Positions 17,582 through 25,403 of a stretch of DNA of 64,000 bases are shown in pieces. Within the stretch, counting starts at the first letter, position 1. Each line of letters begins with the position of its first letter. Below the pieces are notes generated by a model that was given only the letters and a program-made list of their open reading frames with translations, did not search any database and was not told the DNA's origin. A program made the position numbers and the translations under genes. The stretch comes from Ignavibacteria bacterium (GTDB taxonomy: Bacteria; Bacteroidota; Ignavibacteria; Kapaibacteriales; UBA4661), in assembly GCA_013298775.1 (NCBI GenBank), contig JAAFIV010000003.1, positions 1-64,000 on the forward strand, given 5' to 3'.

Positions 17582-19141
17582 ATGAAAAAACTTTCTTTGG
17601 CTCTGGGTTCGTGTGTCGCGCTTGCTTTTGGCGCATCCACGCTATCGGTACAAGCACAGTCACCTGCTCCCGATTCTTCTGGCGGCGGTGGCGGCGGTAT
17701 TCCGAAAGCATTTACGCAAATTGATGACCGCGCTCTTCCCTTCCTGAGCCGTTGGACGGTGTGCGAAGCGCAGGTACAAAAGCTGATTCAGCAATACTTC
17801 AAAACTATCGGGAAAGAACCCGGACCGGATTTGGCAAAGATTTCCATTTTGGGTGAACCCAAGAAAAATGGAAAATATGAATTGTACAAAATCCAGTGTG
17901 GAAGTGCCATTGCGGTCAAGAAAGAACTTGATGACACCATGCTGCAAGGCGTGAAAGACCTCATTGCCGCGCCTGTGGGTGTGGAAGGTGAGGAGTCATA
18001 CTGCCACGACTTCACCTCTGTTTCAGCAGTAGGTGGTAAGGTTTCCACCGAAATCGACAAAAAAGTCGGTGTTGGTGAAAACAACTTCCGTATGCCGACA
18101 GGTGGCCGTCAGTATATTTCGCTTTCGCTCTTTGAACAATTTCTTCGCGTGGGTAATACAAACTGGTGGATTCAAAACATCATCGGCAATGACCCCGCAG
18201 GTTATATGTTCTTGCACGCTGGCGAAGCAAAAATTTTAGCGCGTCGTCCGCTTATTGACAACTACGATAATAACACACGCCGTGTTGTACCAAACCTTTT
18301 GAAACTTCATGCAGGTGTTGTGTATCGTTTGACGGATAATGTCGGGAATCCAAACCCACGTTTTGCTGAGGGCTTGCTTGGTCGTCGCCGTATCAGCATG
18401 GGTGCAGAGCCAAAAATCGCAGGTGGTCTTGAAGGTTGCTTGACGTTAGGTGAGGATAATAAAACAAGTGTTATCGGTGCTGCTGTCAATGTTGAGATTC
18501 CCATTGGTAGTCTGAACGAAGCTGTTCCCGTGAGCGACCCAGATTCTTACGCTCGTGTTGCTTTACCGCGTGGACGGAACTTAGATTTTATCAGCCGTAA
18601 TCCTGATTTAGAGTTTTTGCCAACATTGCCACGCCCAGATGGTTCGCCAGCAAATGAGCTTGTTAGTCCGCTTTTGCGCCGTAATGGTCAATTCACCTTC
18701 TACTACACTTGGTGGTTAGATACCGAAGGCGAAAACCCGCCGGATAACATCTTCCGCATAGATTTAGGTGTAAACATCACGGAAGTTCAGGAAGTAGCAC
18801 TTGTGCGCCAACGTAGTACGGGTTTTGTCTTTTTGAATTCTAGCAATATCCGTCCCGCAACTGTTGGTGGACCAAGTCTGCAAACGTATTTGCCAACAGA
18901 TTTTCGCGACTGGGTGTATGCTCGTTTTGAATATCGCAACGAAACAACATTCCCGTTTGGATTTTATGCACAATACTCGAATCAAATCTTAATGGCGGGA
19001 ACATATATGCCGCTTGCTGGAAACTGGCTCTATTTGGAAGCAAAAGTCGGATTCCCCTTGCGCGGCGATGTTGCTCGTGGATACGAACTGCCTGTGTACG
19101 CAATGCTTTCGCCGGTCTTCCGCATCCAGATTCCACGCTAA
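17582..19141 (+). CDS. Probable outer-membrane protein of the 13-21 kb envelope block (second)
   Basis: A 519-aa exported protein without a recognised family. The signal peptide MKKLSLALGSCVALAFG-ASTLSVQAQ is followed by a Gly tract, a mixed domain (about 30-170) and a long region of amphipathic strands from about 175 to the end, finishing VFRIQIPR. The build is like the preceding gene (soluble domain, then barrel-like region), but I see no clear sequence identity between them. The upstream in-frame ATG at 17540 would put 14 residues before an otherwise perfect signal peptide, so 17582 is chosen. A short GCACAC/GTGTGC hairpin lies in the 136-bp gap upstream. A good terminator follows at 19215. 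Confidence 0.62.
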   Translation: MKKLSLALGSCVALAFGASTLSVQAQSPAPDSSGGGGGGIPKAFTQIDDRALPFLSRWTVCEAQVQKLIQQYFKTIGKEPGPDLAKISILGEPKKNGKYELYKIQCGSAIAVKKELDDTMLQGVKDLIAAPVGVEGEESYCHDFTSVSAVGGKVSTEIDKKVGVGENNFRMPTGGRQYISLSLFEQFLRVGNTNWWIQNIIGNDPAGYMFLHAGEAKILARRPLIDNYDNNTRRVVPNLLKLHAGVVYRLTDNVGNPNPRFAEGLLGRRRISMGAEPKIAGGLEGCLTLGEDNKTSVIGAAVNVEIPIGSLNEAVPVSDPDSYARVALPRGRNLDFISRNPDLEFLPTLPRPDGSPANELVSPLLRRNGQFTFYYTWWLDTEGENPPDNIFRIDLGVNITEVQEVALVRQRSTGFVFLNSSNIRPATVGGPSLQTYLPTDFRDWVYARFEYRNETTFPFGFYAQYSNQILMAGTYMPLAGNWLYLEAKVGFPLRGDVARGYELPVYAMLSPVFRIQIPR

Positions 19142-19214
19142 ACTCGCGTAGCATCTCGCTCGGTAGCGCACACGCTTGTTTCGTCTTGTCCACTCTTTGT
19201 AATTGTTGTAATTT

Positions 19215-19249
19215 AAGCCCGTACAATCATTTCTTGTACGGGTTTTTTT
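19215..19249 (+). terminator. Rho-independent terminator
   Basis: AAGCCCGTACAA (19215-19226) pairs with TTGTACGGG (19234-19242), followed by seven T. It lies 73 bp after the second outer-membrane protein gene and closes the 13.1-19.1 kb transcription unit. Confidence 0.88.
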
Positions 19250-19356
19250 ATTTTTCGTGGATGGATTGAAGAGAAGCGGTCATTCCCGCAGATGCGGAAA
19301 TCTCGCACAAAAACACAGCTTCAGCCAATCTTCCTTCTGAACTATTCCTTGAATCT

Positions 19357-20865
19357 ATGACATGTGTGTTTTCATTTGCTCAATCGTTACGGCAGCAATA
19401 TCTTTCTCGTACCGCGTTGGTGCTGTGCATGATAAATCTTTCCCTGCTGGCAGAAACCATGCTAGCGCAAACGCCGTCCCCGACAAAAAATCAACCAAGT
19501 ACACAGCCTACAAGCAAAGCTCCAGCTCCGCGCGTGGGAACACCAAAAGCTGCTCCGCCAGCCTTACCGCCAAATCTTTTTCGCCGTGAGATTGAAATTG
19601 CTGATTCGGTAAAAAAAGCAAATATCTTGCAAGGCGTACAGCAAGGCGCACGTATTCAAGCCACCGACGACCGTTTGAAGCTCTTTATCCAAAACGTAGA
19701 TATTACGCGCTTTCCCGAAGTGGGCTTAATTGTCGAGGCAATGAGCAATGACACTTCTGCCTTTGAAACATTAGAAAATCAAAAACTTTCGGTTTTGGAA
19801 AATGGTAAAGCTCGCCAAGTGGTGTCGGTAAAGAAAATATCAGCAGAAAAGCGTATTCCGATGGACTTCGTGTTTGTGCTGGATATTACTGCCACGATGC
19901 AAGACCACATCAACGCTGTACGCGGAAACGTGGACGCTTTTGCAAAAAATCTTCTTGCCAAAGGGATTGATTTTCGCTTGGGTTTGGTGATGTATTCCGA
20001 TTCCGTTGAAGTTGTCAAGCAGCCAACAAGCGATGTGCAGGAGTTTCTCTGGTGGCTGCGCGACGTGCAAGCGCGGGGCGGCAAAGACGAAAAAGAGAAT
20101 TCGCTCGAAGCACTCGCTGCCGCTTCCAATCGCATTAAATACCGTCCTTCGGCAAGCAAAATGGCATTGCTCATCACCGACGCGCCCTATCACCAAAAAG
20201 GCGAGGACGGCGACGGAACAACCTCCTACACAACGCAAAGCATCATTGATACGCTCATAAAGCGCGAAATGAAAGTGGTGCCAATTACCAAAACGGTATT
20301 TCAGCAATACAACAAAATTGCCAATGCCACACGCGGCACAACCTTCGATATTACCAAGCCGTTTGCAACGATTCTGGACACGTATTCGCGCAATCTCACG
20401 AATATGTACGCTATCACCTATCGCTCGGAAGAACCTGCATTGCCTGATTCTATCAACGTTGCGGTGGTGAATGAGCAGAATTATGAACTTGTCCGCCGTA
20501 CCATTCCTATCTTGCAGATTGGGCGCAAACTCATCATTGAAGATTTGCTCTTTGCCACGAACAAGGCTATTCCCGTAGCAACCTTCCAGCCCCAATTAGA
20601 GCGCATTGCAGAGTTTATGATGAATCGTAAAACGGTCGTGATTCGCGTAGAAGGTCATACCGACGGCATTGGCGGAGCGGAGTACAACTTGCGCCTCTCC
20701 ATGCAACGCGCCGAAGCCGTGAAGACCTACCTTATTCAGCGCACGGTGGCTGCACACCGCATCCACACGCTAGGTTTTGGGAAATCGCGCCCCATTGCAA
20801 CGAATGACACGGATATTGGTCGCCGCTTAAACAGGCGCACAGAAATTGTAATTTTGGAAAAGTGA
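19357..20865 (+). CDS. VWA-domain protein with C-terminal OmpA peptidoglycan-binding domain
   Basis: A 502-aa envelope protein. An N-terminal hydrophobic signal (about 18-37, LAQ cleavage) precedes a Pro/Thr/Ser linker. A von Willebrand A domain spans about 165-345, with the MIDAS-like motif DITAT at D176, LGLVMYSD and LLITDAPYH. The C-terminal OmpA/MotB domain (about 400-502) has VEGHTDGIGG, LSMQRAEAVKTYL, GFGKSRPIATN and RRLNRRTEIVI, which bind meso-diaminopimelate peptidoglycan. The second Ser of the classical DxSxS is Thr, a tolerated variant. An in-frame ATG at 19429 would give a shorter signal peptide. It probably tethers an outer-membrane assembly to the cell wall. Position suggests, but does not prove, a link to the preceding envelope genes. 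Confidence 0.9.
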   Translation: MTCVFSFAQSLRQQYLSRTALVLCMINLSLLAETMLAQTPSPTKNQPSTQPTSKAPAPRVGTPKAAPPALPPNLFRREIEIADSVKKANILQGVQQGARIQATDDRLKLFIQNVDITRFPEVGLIVEAMSNDTSAFETLENQKLSVLENGKARQVVSVKKISAEKRIPMDFVFVLDITATMQDHINAVRGNVDAFAKNLLAKGIDFRLGLVMYSDSVEVVKQPTSDVQEFLWWLRDVQARGGKDEKENSLEALAAASNRIKYRPSASKMALLITDAPYHQKGEDGDGTTSYTTQSIIDTLIKREMKVVPITKTVFQQYNKIANATRGTTFDITKPFATILDTYSRNLTNMYAITYRSEEPALPDSINVAVVNEQNYELVRRTIPILQIGRKLIIEDLLFATNKAIPVATFQPQLERIAEFMMNRKTVVIRVEGHTDGIGGAEYNLRLSMQRAEAVKTYLIQRTVAAHRIHTLGFGKSRPIATNDTDIGRRLNRRTEIVILEK

Positions 20866-20896
20866 TTGATAATCGTAAACACGTAGGTTCGCTCTT

Positions 20897-20940
20897 CCCG
20901 TCCTGCCGTTTCGTGAGCGGTAGAACGGGTTTCGCGGAAA
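20897..20940. repeat. Palindromic repeat family C, copy 2
   Basis: CCCGTCCTGCCGTTTC pairs with GAGCGGTAGAACGGG in a short hairpin (20897-20929), followed by the conserved tail TTTCGCGGAAA. It lies between the VWA-OmpA gene and the giant T9SS cargo gene, 16 bp before the latter's start. Confidence 0.75.
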
Positions 20941-20955
20941 CGAAAAAATCTCAGC

Positions 20956-23900
20956 ATGAAACCATTCATTACGTCCCGCCCCGCAGCCGCCTCTTCTCTT
21001 GCCTTTCGCGGCATTTCCTTCGCGCTCTGTCTCTGTGCAATGTTGCTTGTGAATCTTCCTGCACAGGCGCAATTCCAACGTTCCTACATCATCCCCGATG
21101 TGTGTGCGCCTGGTATGGCGACGTACATTGAAATCATCGGGCAGCACGATTTACGCGGCAATTTCGGCAAAGACAGCATTTACGCCAACAACCCAGGCGA
21201 TTCCGTCCGTGTGGAGCTTGCTAATCCTGAAGATTCTGCCCGCGTGATTGTGGGTCCGCTTACCGTTGCGTGGAACGGGCGCATGATTTCCACGCACATT
21301 TTCGTCCTCCCGAATGTACAGCCGAATGATAGTATTTGGTCGAATCTGCGACCTGAGTTTCGCATACCGCTTCAGGTAGTTGTGCGCGGTCGGCAAGATT
21401 CCATCCGCTTCACTGATACCGTCTATATCGTCCGCCCTTTTACCCGCGTGGAAAGCTATTCTCGCGCAATCACGGCAGATTCTATCGTCATTGGCACAAC
21501 ACTTCCCGACACCACACGCAGCCTTCGTTCACGGCGCGGCGCGATTATCGCCGAAAGTGTACGTTTGCAAGCGGGAAAAAAGTACAGCGTTTCAACGGTT
21601 GATACCGACCCACGAACACCTGGAAATCAAGGCTACTTGCCCTTTGTATGGCTCGTGCGCGGCTTGTTCGATGGTAATGGTGCAAGTGTGGATGTCAATG
21701 GAGTTGGGAAAAATGGTGGTGCGGGCGGCGGCGGCGGCGGTGGACCCGTTCAAGATCCAGCACTGTTCGGCTCAAGCGGAAATTCCCAACGAAGTAGAGG
21801 TGGAGATGGCTTTACGGGAGGTGGAGCTGGTGGTTTGAATAACTCACGAAGTGGTACATCCTTTTGGGCAAATGGCGGTACAGGTAGTTTTACATTCTTA
21901 GCTACTGGAGACCTTCCCGCGCGACCTCCTGTCCAAATGGACGGTGGAGCGAGCTTAAACGGCGTACATGGCGGGCTTTCAGGTAATAACTTTTCTGACC
22001 ATCCACAATCGGCAGGCGGCGGTACAGGGCATCCTTTTGGACGGTCTGGTGTAGGTTGGTACGGCAATGACGACCCAGAAGTAAGCGCAGGCGGCGGACA
22101 CGGACGACAAGAAGGTGAGGATGGCGATGCTGGCGGCTATAGGGTTGGCGGCTTTTCCACTGTAAAAGGGCGCAGTGGTGGTGGTGCCGTTGGCGGCGGC
22201 GGCTCGCATGGGAATGCTATGGTCATTCCGATAGCAGGAGGTTCTGGTGGTGCAAGTGGTAATCCACAGGGTGTTAATATTTGGGGCGGCGGCGGCGGCG
22301 GCGGCGGCGGTGCCATCCGCATCGCAGGAGCTACTGTACGCAATGTTTCTTTATCTGCTCGTGGTGCAGCTCGGCAGCGTGGTACAGGAGGTATTGGACT
22401 AATTCCTGATGGTGGTGAAGGTTCAGGCGGTCATGTCGGAGTGCAGTCTAAAACTCGTGCAGATAATATCATTGCTGACGTTCGTGGTGGTGGTGATGAA
22501 AATAGTGGTTCAGGAAGAATGCGTTTCGATATACCAGAGTCTTTCTCTTCAATTTCTTTTTTGCCCTCTATGTCGCCCACGTCTGCTTATCATACCAGTA
22601 TAACTCTTGACACAATGGCAGCCGTGCGCAGCCCCTATTCCTCACCTTTTCTCGTGCGTGGTTTTTCAGGATATTCTGCAAAATCTCTTCGTTTCTTCAC
22701 TCGCACTACAACAGGCACGTGGCAGCGAAAAGATACTACCATCATCATTGTATCTCAACTCATTCCGCTTGCTTATCAAGGAGTGTTTCCACCCACAAAC
22801 CAAATGCCTGGAACAGCTCAAGATTCCTTGCTGTTCATCGTTGGTGCGGAAGAAGTACGCCCCGAGATTTCGATAGATACTCCACCCTACACCATCAATC
22901 CACCTTGGATTCTCACCCAAGCAGCCGCAAACATTCTCCGCGTCCAGCCTTTGCCGCTTATTTCGGTCTCGGTCGGACACAATCGTGATACCTCGTTTGC
23001 GCAATTCACGCGCTGCCAAAACGATGTAAATTCCACTACCATTACGATTACAGTACGCAATAATCGCGGCGGACCCTTGGAGGTAAGTAACATCACCTTT
23101 CGGGGCGAAGCTGCGCCGTATCTGCGTGCCGAGCCAAGTAGCTTTGCGGTTGTGCAAGGTGCGTCGCGGCAAGTAACGGTGAGCTTTACGGGCAATGCCT
23201 CGCTTCCAGCAAATATCAATTTCTTCACTGGAGATATGCTCATCGCGCACAATGACACCTTTCCCGATATTGGCGGTGCAGCGCGTCCTAAACTTTGGAC
23301 AATACGGCTGACCGTCCCAGTAAACACCGTGCGCTACACCATGAGCCTCACAAGCAATACGCCAGGGCTGCTCCAAAGCGTACCGCAACGAGATACAGTG
23401 CTAGACTTCGGGCGTGTCGGTTTGGGCGGGCTTGGCGTAACCGAACGCGTGCAAATTTTCAATACAGGACAAACGCCAACGATTATCACTCCTCTGCGCT
23501 ATACCGTGCGAGCCGCACAACCACTTGCTTCTACGCCATTTCAGTTTGAGGAAGTAACCGATATTGTTAGCCCAAGGGGTTCGGTTGTCGTTCCCGTAAC
23601 ATTCCTGCCAACAAGGATTGGTGCGGCTTCTGAGCAGCGCGTCCTTGTGCAACTGCGCAACACCGACGGAAACTGCCCCTTTTCCGCCACCTACACCGTG
23701 ATTTTACGCGGCACTGGCGTACAGCCCCAGCTCGACACAACGCGCTCAACGCGCTCGCTCGACTTCGGTACACTCACTGTTTGTTCGCCTTCCACGACCG
23801 CAAGCGCATTGCCGATTACTCTCTTCAATAGCGGCAACGACCCCCTTGAGGTGCGGAGTATTCGCATGAGTTCGAGTACAATTTCGAGTACAATTTCGAG

Positions 23901-25260
23901 TACCAATCCCAGCATAACACCAGCATTTACGCCGACGATAGGTAATTTCATGATTCCCATTGGCGGAAGCCAGTCCTTCATGCTGCGCTATCAATCGCCG
24001 ACCACAACCCGTGCCACGCAAACGGTGCGCGATACCGTCCTTCTCGAAACCAACGATGCGCGGTTTGGGCAATCGAATCCGTACCGTATTCCTGTGAGTT
24101 TGACGCTGAATAGCTTCAATCCTTCACTGCGCCTTATTCCGCCCGATACGCTTGCCTTTGGTGCAACGCGCTATTTTTCGCGGCAGCAGCGCACGATTGT
24201 TCTGGCGAATAACGGCAACGTTGGGATGACGGTAACGCTCGACGCGAGTGCGCTCCCTGCGCCATTCCGCATCATTGCACCCCAGCCGCCGCGTATTTCC
24301 TTGCTTCCGGGCGAGACGCAGCAGATTCGCATTGAAGCCTTTCCCACTGAAACATTGCCAGAAAACGTGCTAGTACGCGGTGTTGTGCGCTTTACTGCCA
24401 CGCCGAGCGATGGCGTACAATGTCCTTTCACGCTCGCGCCGCTTGTCGTGACGCTGCTTCCGCGGGGTCCCGCTTCCATGCAAGCCACGCTCTGGCTCGA
24501 TACTCTCAGCAATGTAAATATGCGCCGCGACACGGTGATTCGCCTCTGGGGGCGCGTAGAAACTGCCGTGCAAGGCAGAACTGATAATCTCCGCGCAGCA
24601 GTGCTGATTCGCCGCAGTATGTTTTTCCCGAAAGCGGTGCGCTCGGCGTTTGGTGCGGCAAGTATTGAAGTCTCGCAAGTCCGCGACCGCGACCGCGCCG
24701 TGATTGTTAGTGTGCCAAACGTTGCATTAAACGAGACACCAAGCGTGATTGCAGAGATTCAAGGCACACCAATTCTCACTGATACCGCGTGGGCAAACGT
24801 GGAATGGCTGCCCGCCGAAACAGCATGGGCGCGGCGCGACAGCGTCTATTCGATAGATAGTCTGAGAAATGGCTTCATTGCTACCTTTGTGCCGCTTTTG
24901 CGCAATCAACCACGCCTCGTGAGCGGACCCGTGATTGGTCAAATGCCGCGCCAAATCGTGCTTTTAGGCATTACGCCCAATCCCGCCCGCGATGAAATAA
25001 ACCTTGAACTCCGCGCTACAACAGGAGGGGAATACGTTGTGCAAATCGTAAACACACTCGGACAGCGCGTCGCAAGCTACTCATGGATGCACGATGAGCA
25101 GAATTTCGCAAACAATCTCGCAAACAACAGAACGCCTTCGGAAGCCCGTCTTTCCTTGCCTCTCGACCTCAAGGGTATTGCTGCAAATGGAACGTATTTC
25201 CTTCGCGTGATAACGCCGCAGGGTGATAGTGAATCAGCTCTTGTGCGTATTGAGCGGTAA
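20956..25260 (+). CDS. Giant secreted glycine-rich protein with ASH/choice-of-anchor-D domains and T9SS sorting domain
   Basis: A 1434-aa surface or secreted protein. After a signal peptide (cut near residue 36, PAQAQ), residues about 230-520 are extraordinarily Gly-rich (runs of up to nine Gly, GGGAGGLNN, GGGGSHGNA), encoded in part by a (GGC)8 microsatellite at 22285-22308. From about 680 to 1190 come repeated Ig-like ASH/choice-of-anchor-D modules, recognisable by LDFGRVGLGGLG, LDFGTLTVC and LAFGATRYF strands with PLEVSNI-type segments. The C-terminal 85 residues form a Por/T9SS type A sorting domain (GITPNPARDEINLEL, VQIVNTLGQRVASY, GTYFLRV). T9SS would move it across the outer membrane and cleave the tail. 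The Gly-rich part may form a fibre or adhesive layer; that is speculation. Confidence 0.9.
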   Translation: MKPFITSRPAAASSLAFRGISFALCLCAMLLVNLPAQAQFQRSYIIPDVCAPGMATYIEIIGQHDLRGNFGKDSIYANNPGDSVRVELANPEDSARVIVGPLTVAWNGRMISTHIFVLPNVQPNDSIWSNLRPEFRIPLQVVVRGRQDSIRFTDTVYIVRPFTRVESYSRAITADSIVIGTTLPDTTRSLRSRRGAIIAESVRLQAGKKYSVSTVDTDPRTPGNQGYLPFVWLVRGLFDGNGASVDVNGVGKNGGAGGGGGGGPVQDPALFGSSGNSQRSRGGDGFTGGGAGGLNNSRSGTSFWANGGTGSFTFLATGDLPARPPVQMDGGASLNGVHGGLSGNNFSDHPQSAGGGTGHPFGRSGVGWYGNDDPEVSAGGGHGRQEGEDGDAGGYRVGGFSTVKGRSGGGAVGGGGSHGNAMVIPIAGGSGGASGNPQGVNIWGGGGGGGGGAIRIAGATVRNVSLSARGAARQRGTGGIGLIPDGGEGSGGHVGVQSKTRADNIIADVRGGGDENSGSGRMRFDIPESFSSISFLPSMSPTSAYHTSITLDTMAAVRSPYSSPFLVRGFSGYSAKSLRFFTRTTTGTWQRKDTTIIIVSQLIPLAYQGVFPPTNQMPGTAQDSLLFIVGAEEVRPEISIDTPPYTINPPWILTQAAANILRVQPLPLISVSVGHNRDTSFAQFTRCQNDVNSTTITITVRNNRGGPLEVSNITFRGEAAPYLRAEPSSFAVVQGASRQVTVSFTGNASLPANINFFTGDMLIAHNDTFPDIGGAARPKLWTIRLTVPVNTVRYTMSLTSNTPGLLQSVPQRDTVLDFGRVGLGGLGVTERVQIFNTGQTPTIITPLRYTVRAAQPLASTPFQFEEVTDIVSPRGSVVVPVTFLPTRIGAASEQRVLVQLRNTDGNCPFSATYTVILRGTGVQPQLDTTRSTRSLDFGTLTVCSPSTTASALPITLFNSGNDPLEVRSIRMSSSTISSTISSTNPSITPAFTPTIGNFMIPIGGSQSFMLRYQSPTTTRATQTVRDTVLLETNDARFGQSNPYRIPVSLTLNSFNPSLRLIPPDTLAFGATRYFSRQQRTIVLANNGNVGMTVTLDASALPAPFRIIAPQPPRISLLPGETQQIRIEAFPTETLPENVLVRGVVRFTATPSDGVQCPFTLAPLVVTLLPRGPASMQATLWLDTLSNVNMRRDTVIRLWGRVETAVQGRTDNLRAAVLIRRSMFFPKAVRSAFGAASIEVSQVRDRDRAVIVSVPNVALNETPSVIAEIQGTPILTDTAWANVEWLPAETAWARRDSVYSIDSLRNGFIATFVPLLRNQPRLVSGPVIGQMPRQIVLLGITPNPARDEINLELRATTGGEYVVQIVNTLGQRVASYSWMHDEQNFANNLANNRTPSEARLSLPLDLKGIAANGTYFLRVITPQGDSESALVRIER
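22285..22308 (+). repeat. (GGC)8 microsatellite in coding sequence
   Basis: Eight consecutive GGC triplets encode the poly-Gly run of the giant T9SS cargo protein. Because the unit is 3 nt, length changes would alter the Gly tract without frameshift. A shorter impure Gly tract lies near 21722-21745. Confidence 0.9.
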
Positions 25261-25300
25261 AATTAAACAACGGAACTCATTGGATTCAATGCACATACAA

Positions 25301-25403
25301 TTCCCTCACCCAACCCTCTCCCAGAGGGAGAGGGCTTCAGATATAATTTTTCTCAACCCTCTCCTTCTGGGAGAGGGTCGCTCGAAGAGCGGGGTGAGGG
25401 AAA
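25301..25403. repeat. Palindromic repeat family A, copy 3, inside the 5' end of a gene
   Basis: TTCCCTCACCCAACCCTCTC and the matching right arm (GCGGGGTGAGGGAA) enclose two inner hairpins based on CCCTCTCC/GGGAGAGGG. Unlike the other two copies it is open in the frame of the downstream lipoprotein gene, and its right arm contains that gene's probable GTG start. Confidence 0.88.

Noticed and set aside
22285-22308. Possible CRISPR or VNTR array in the Gly-rich gene
   Set aside because: It is a simple GGC triplet run in a coding Gly tract, with no spacers.
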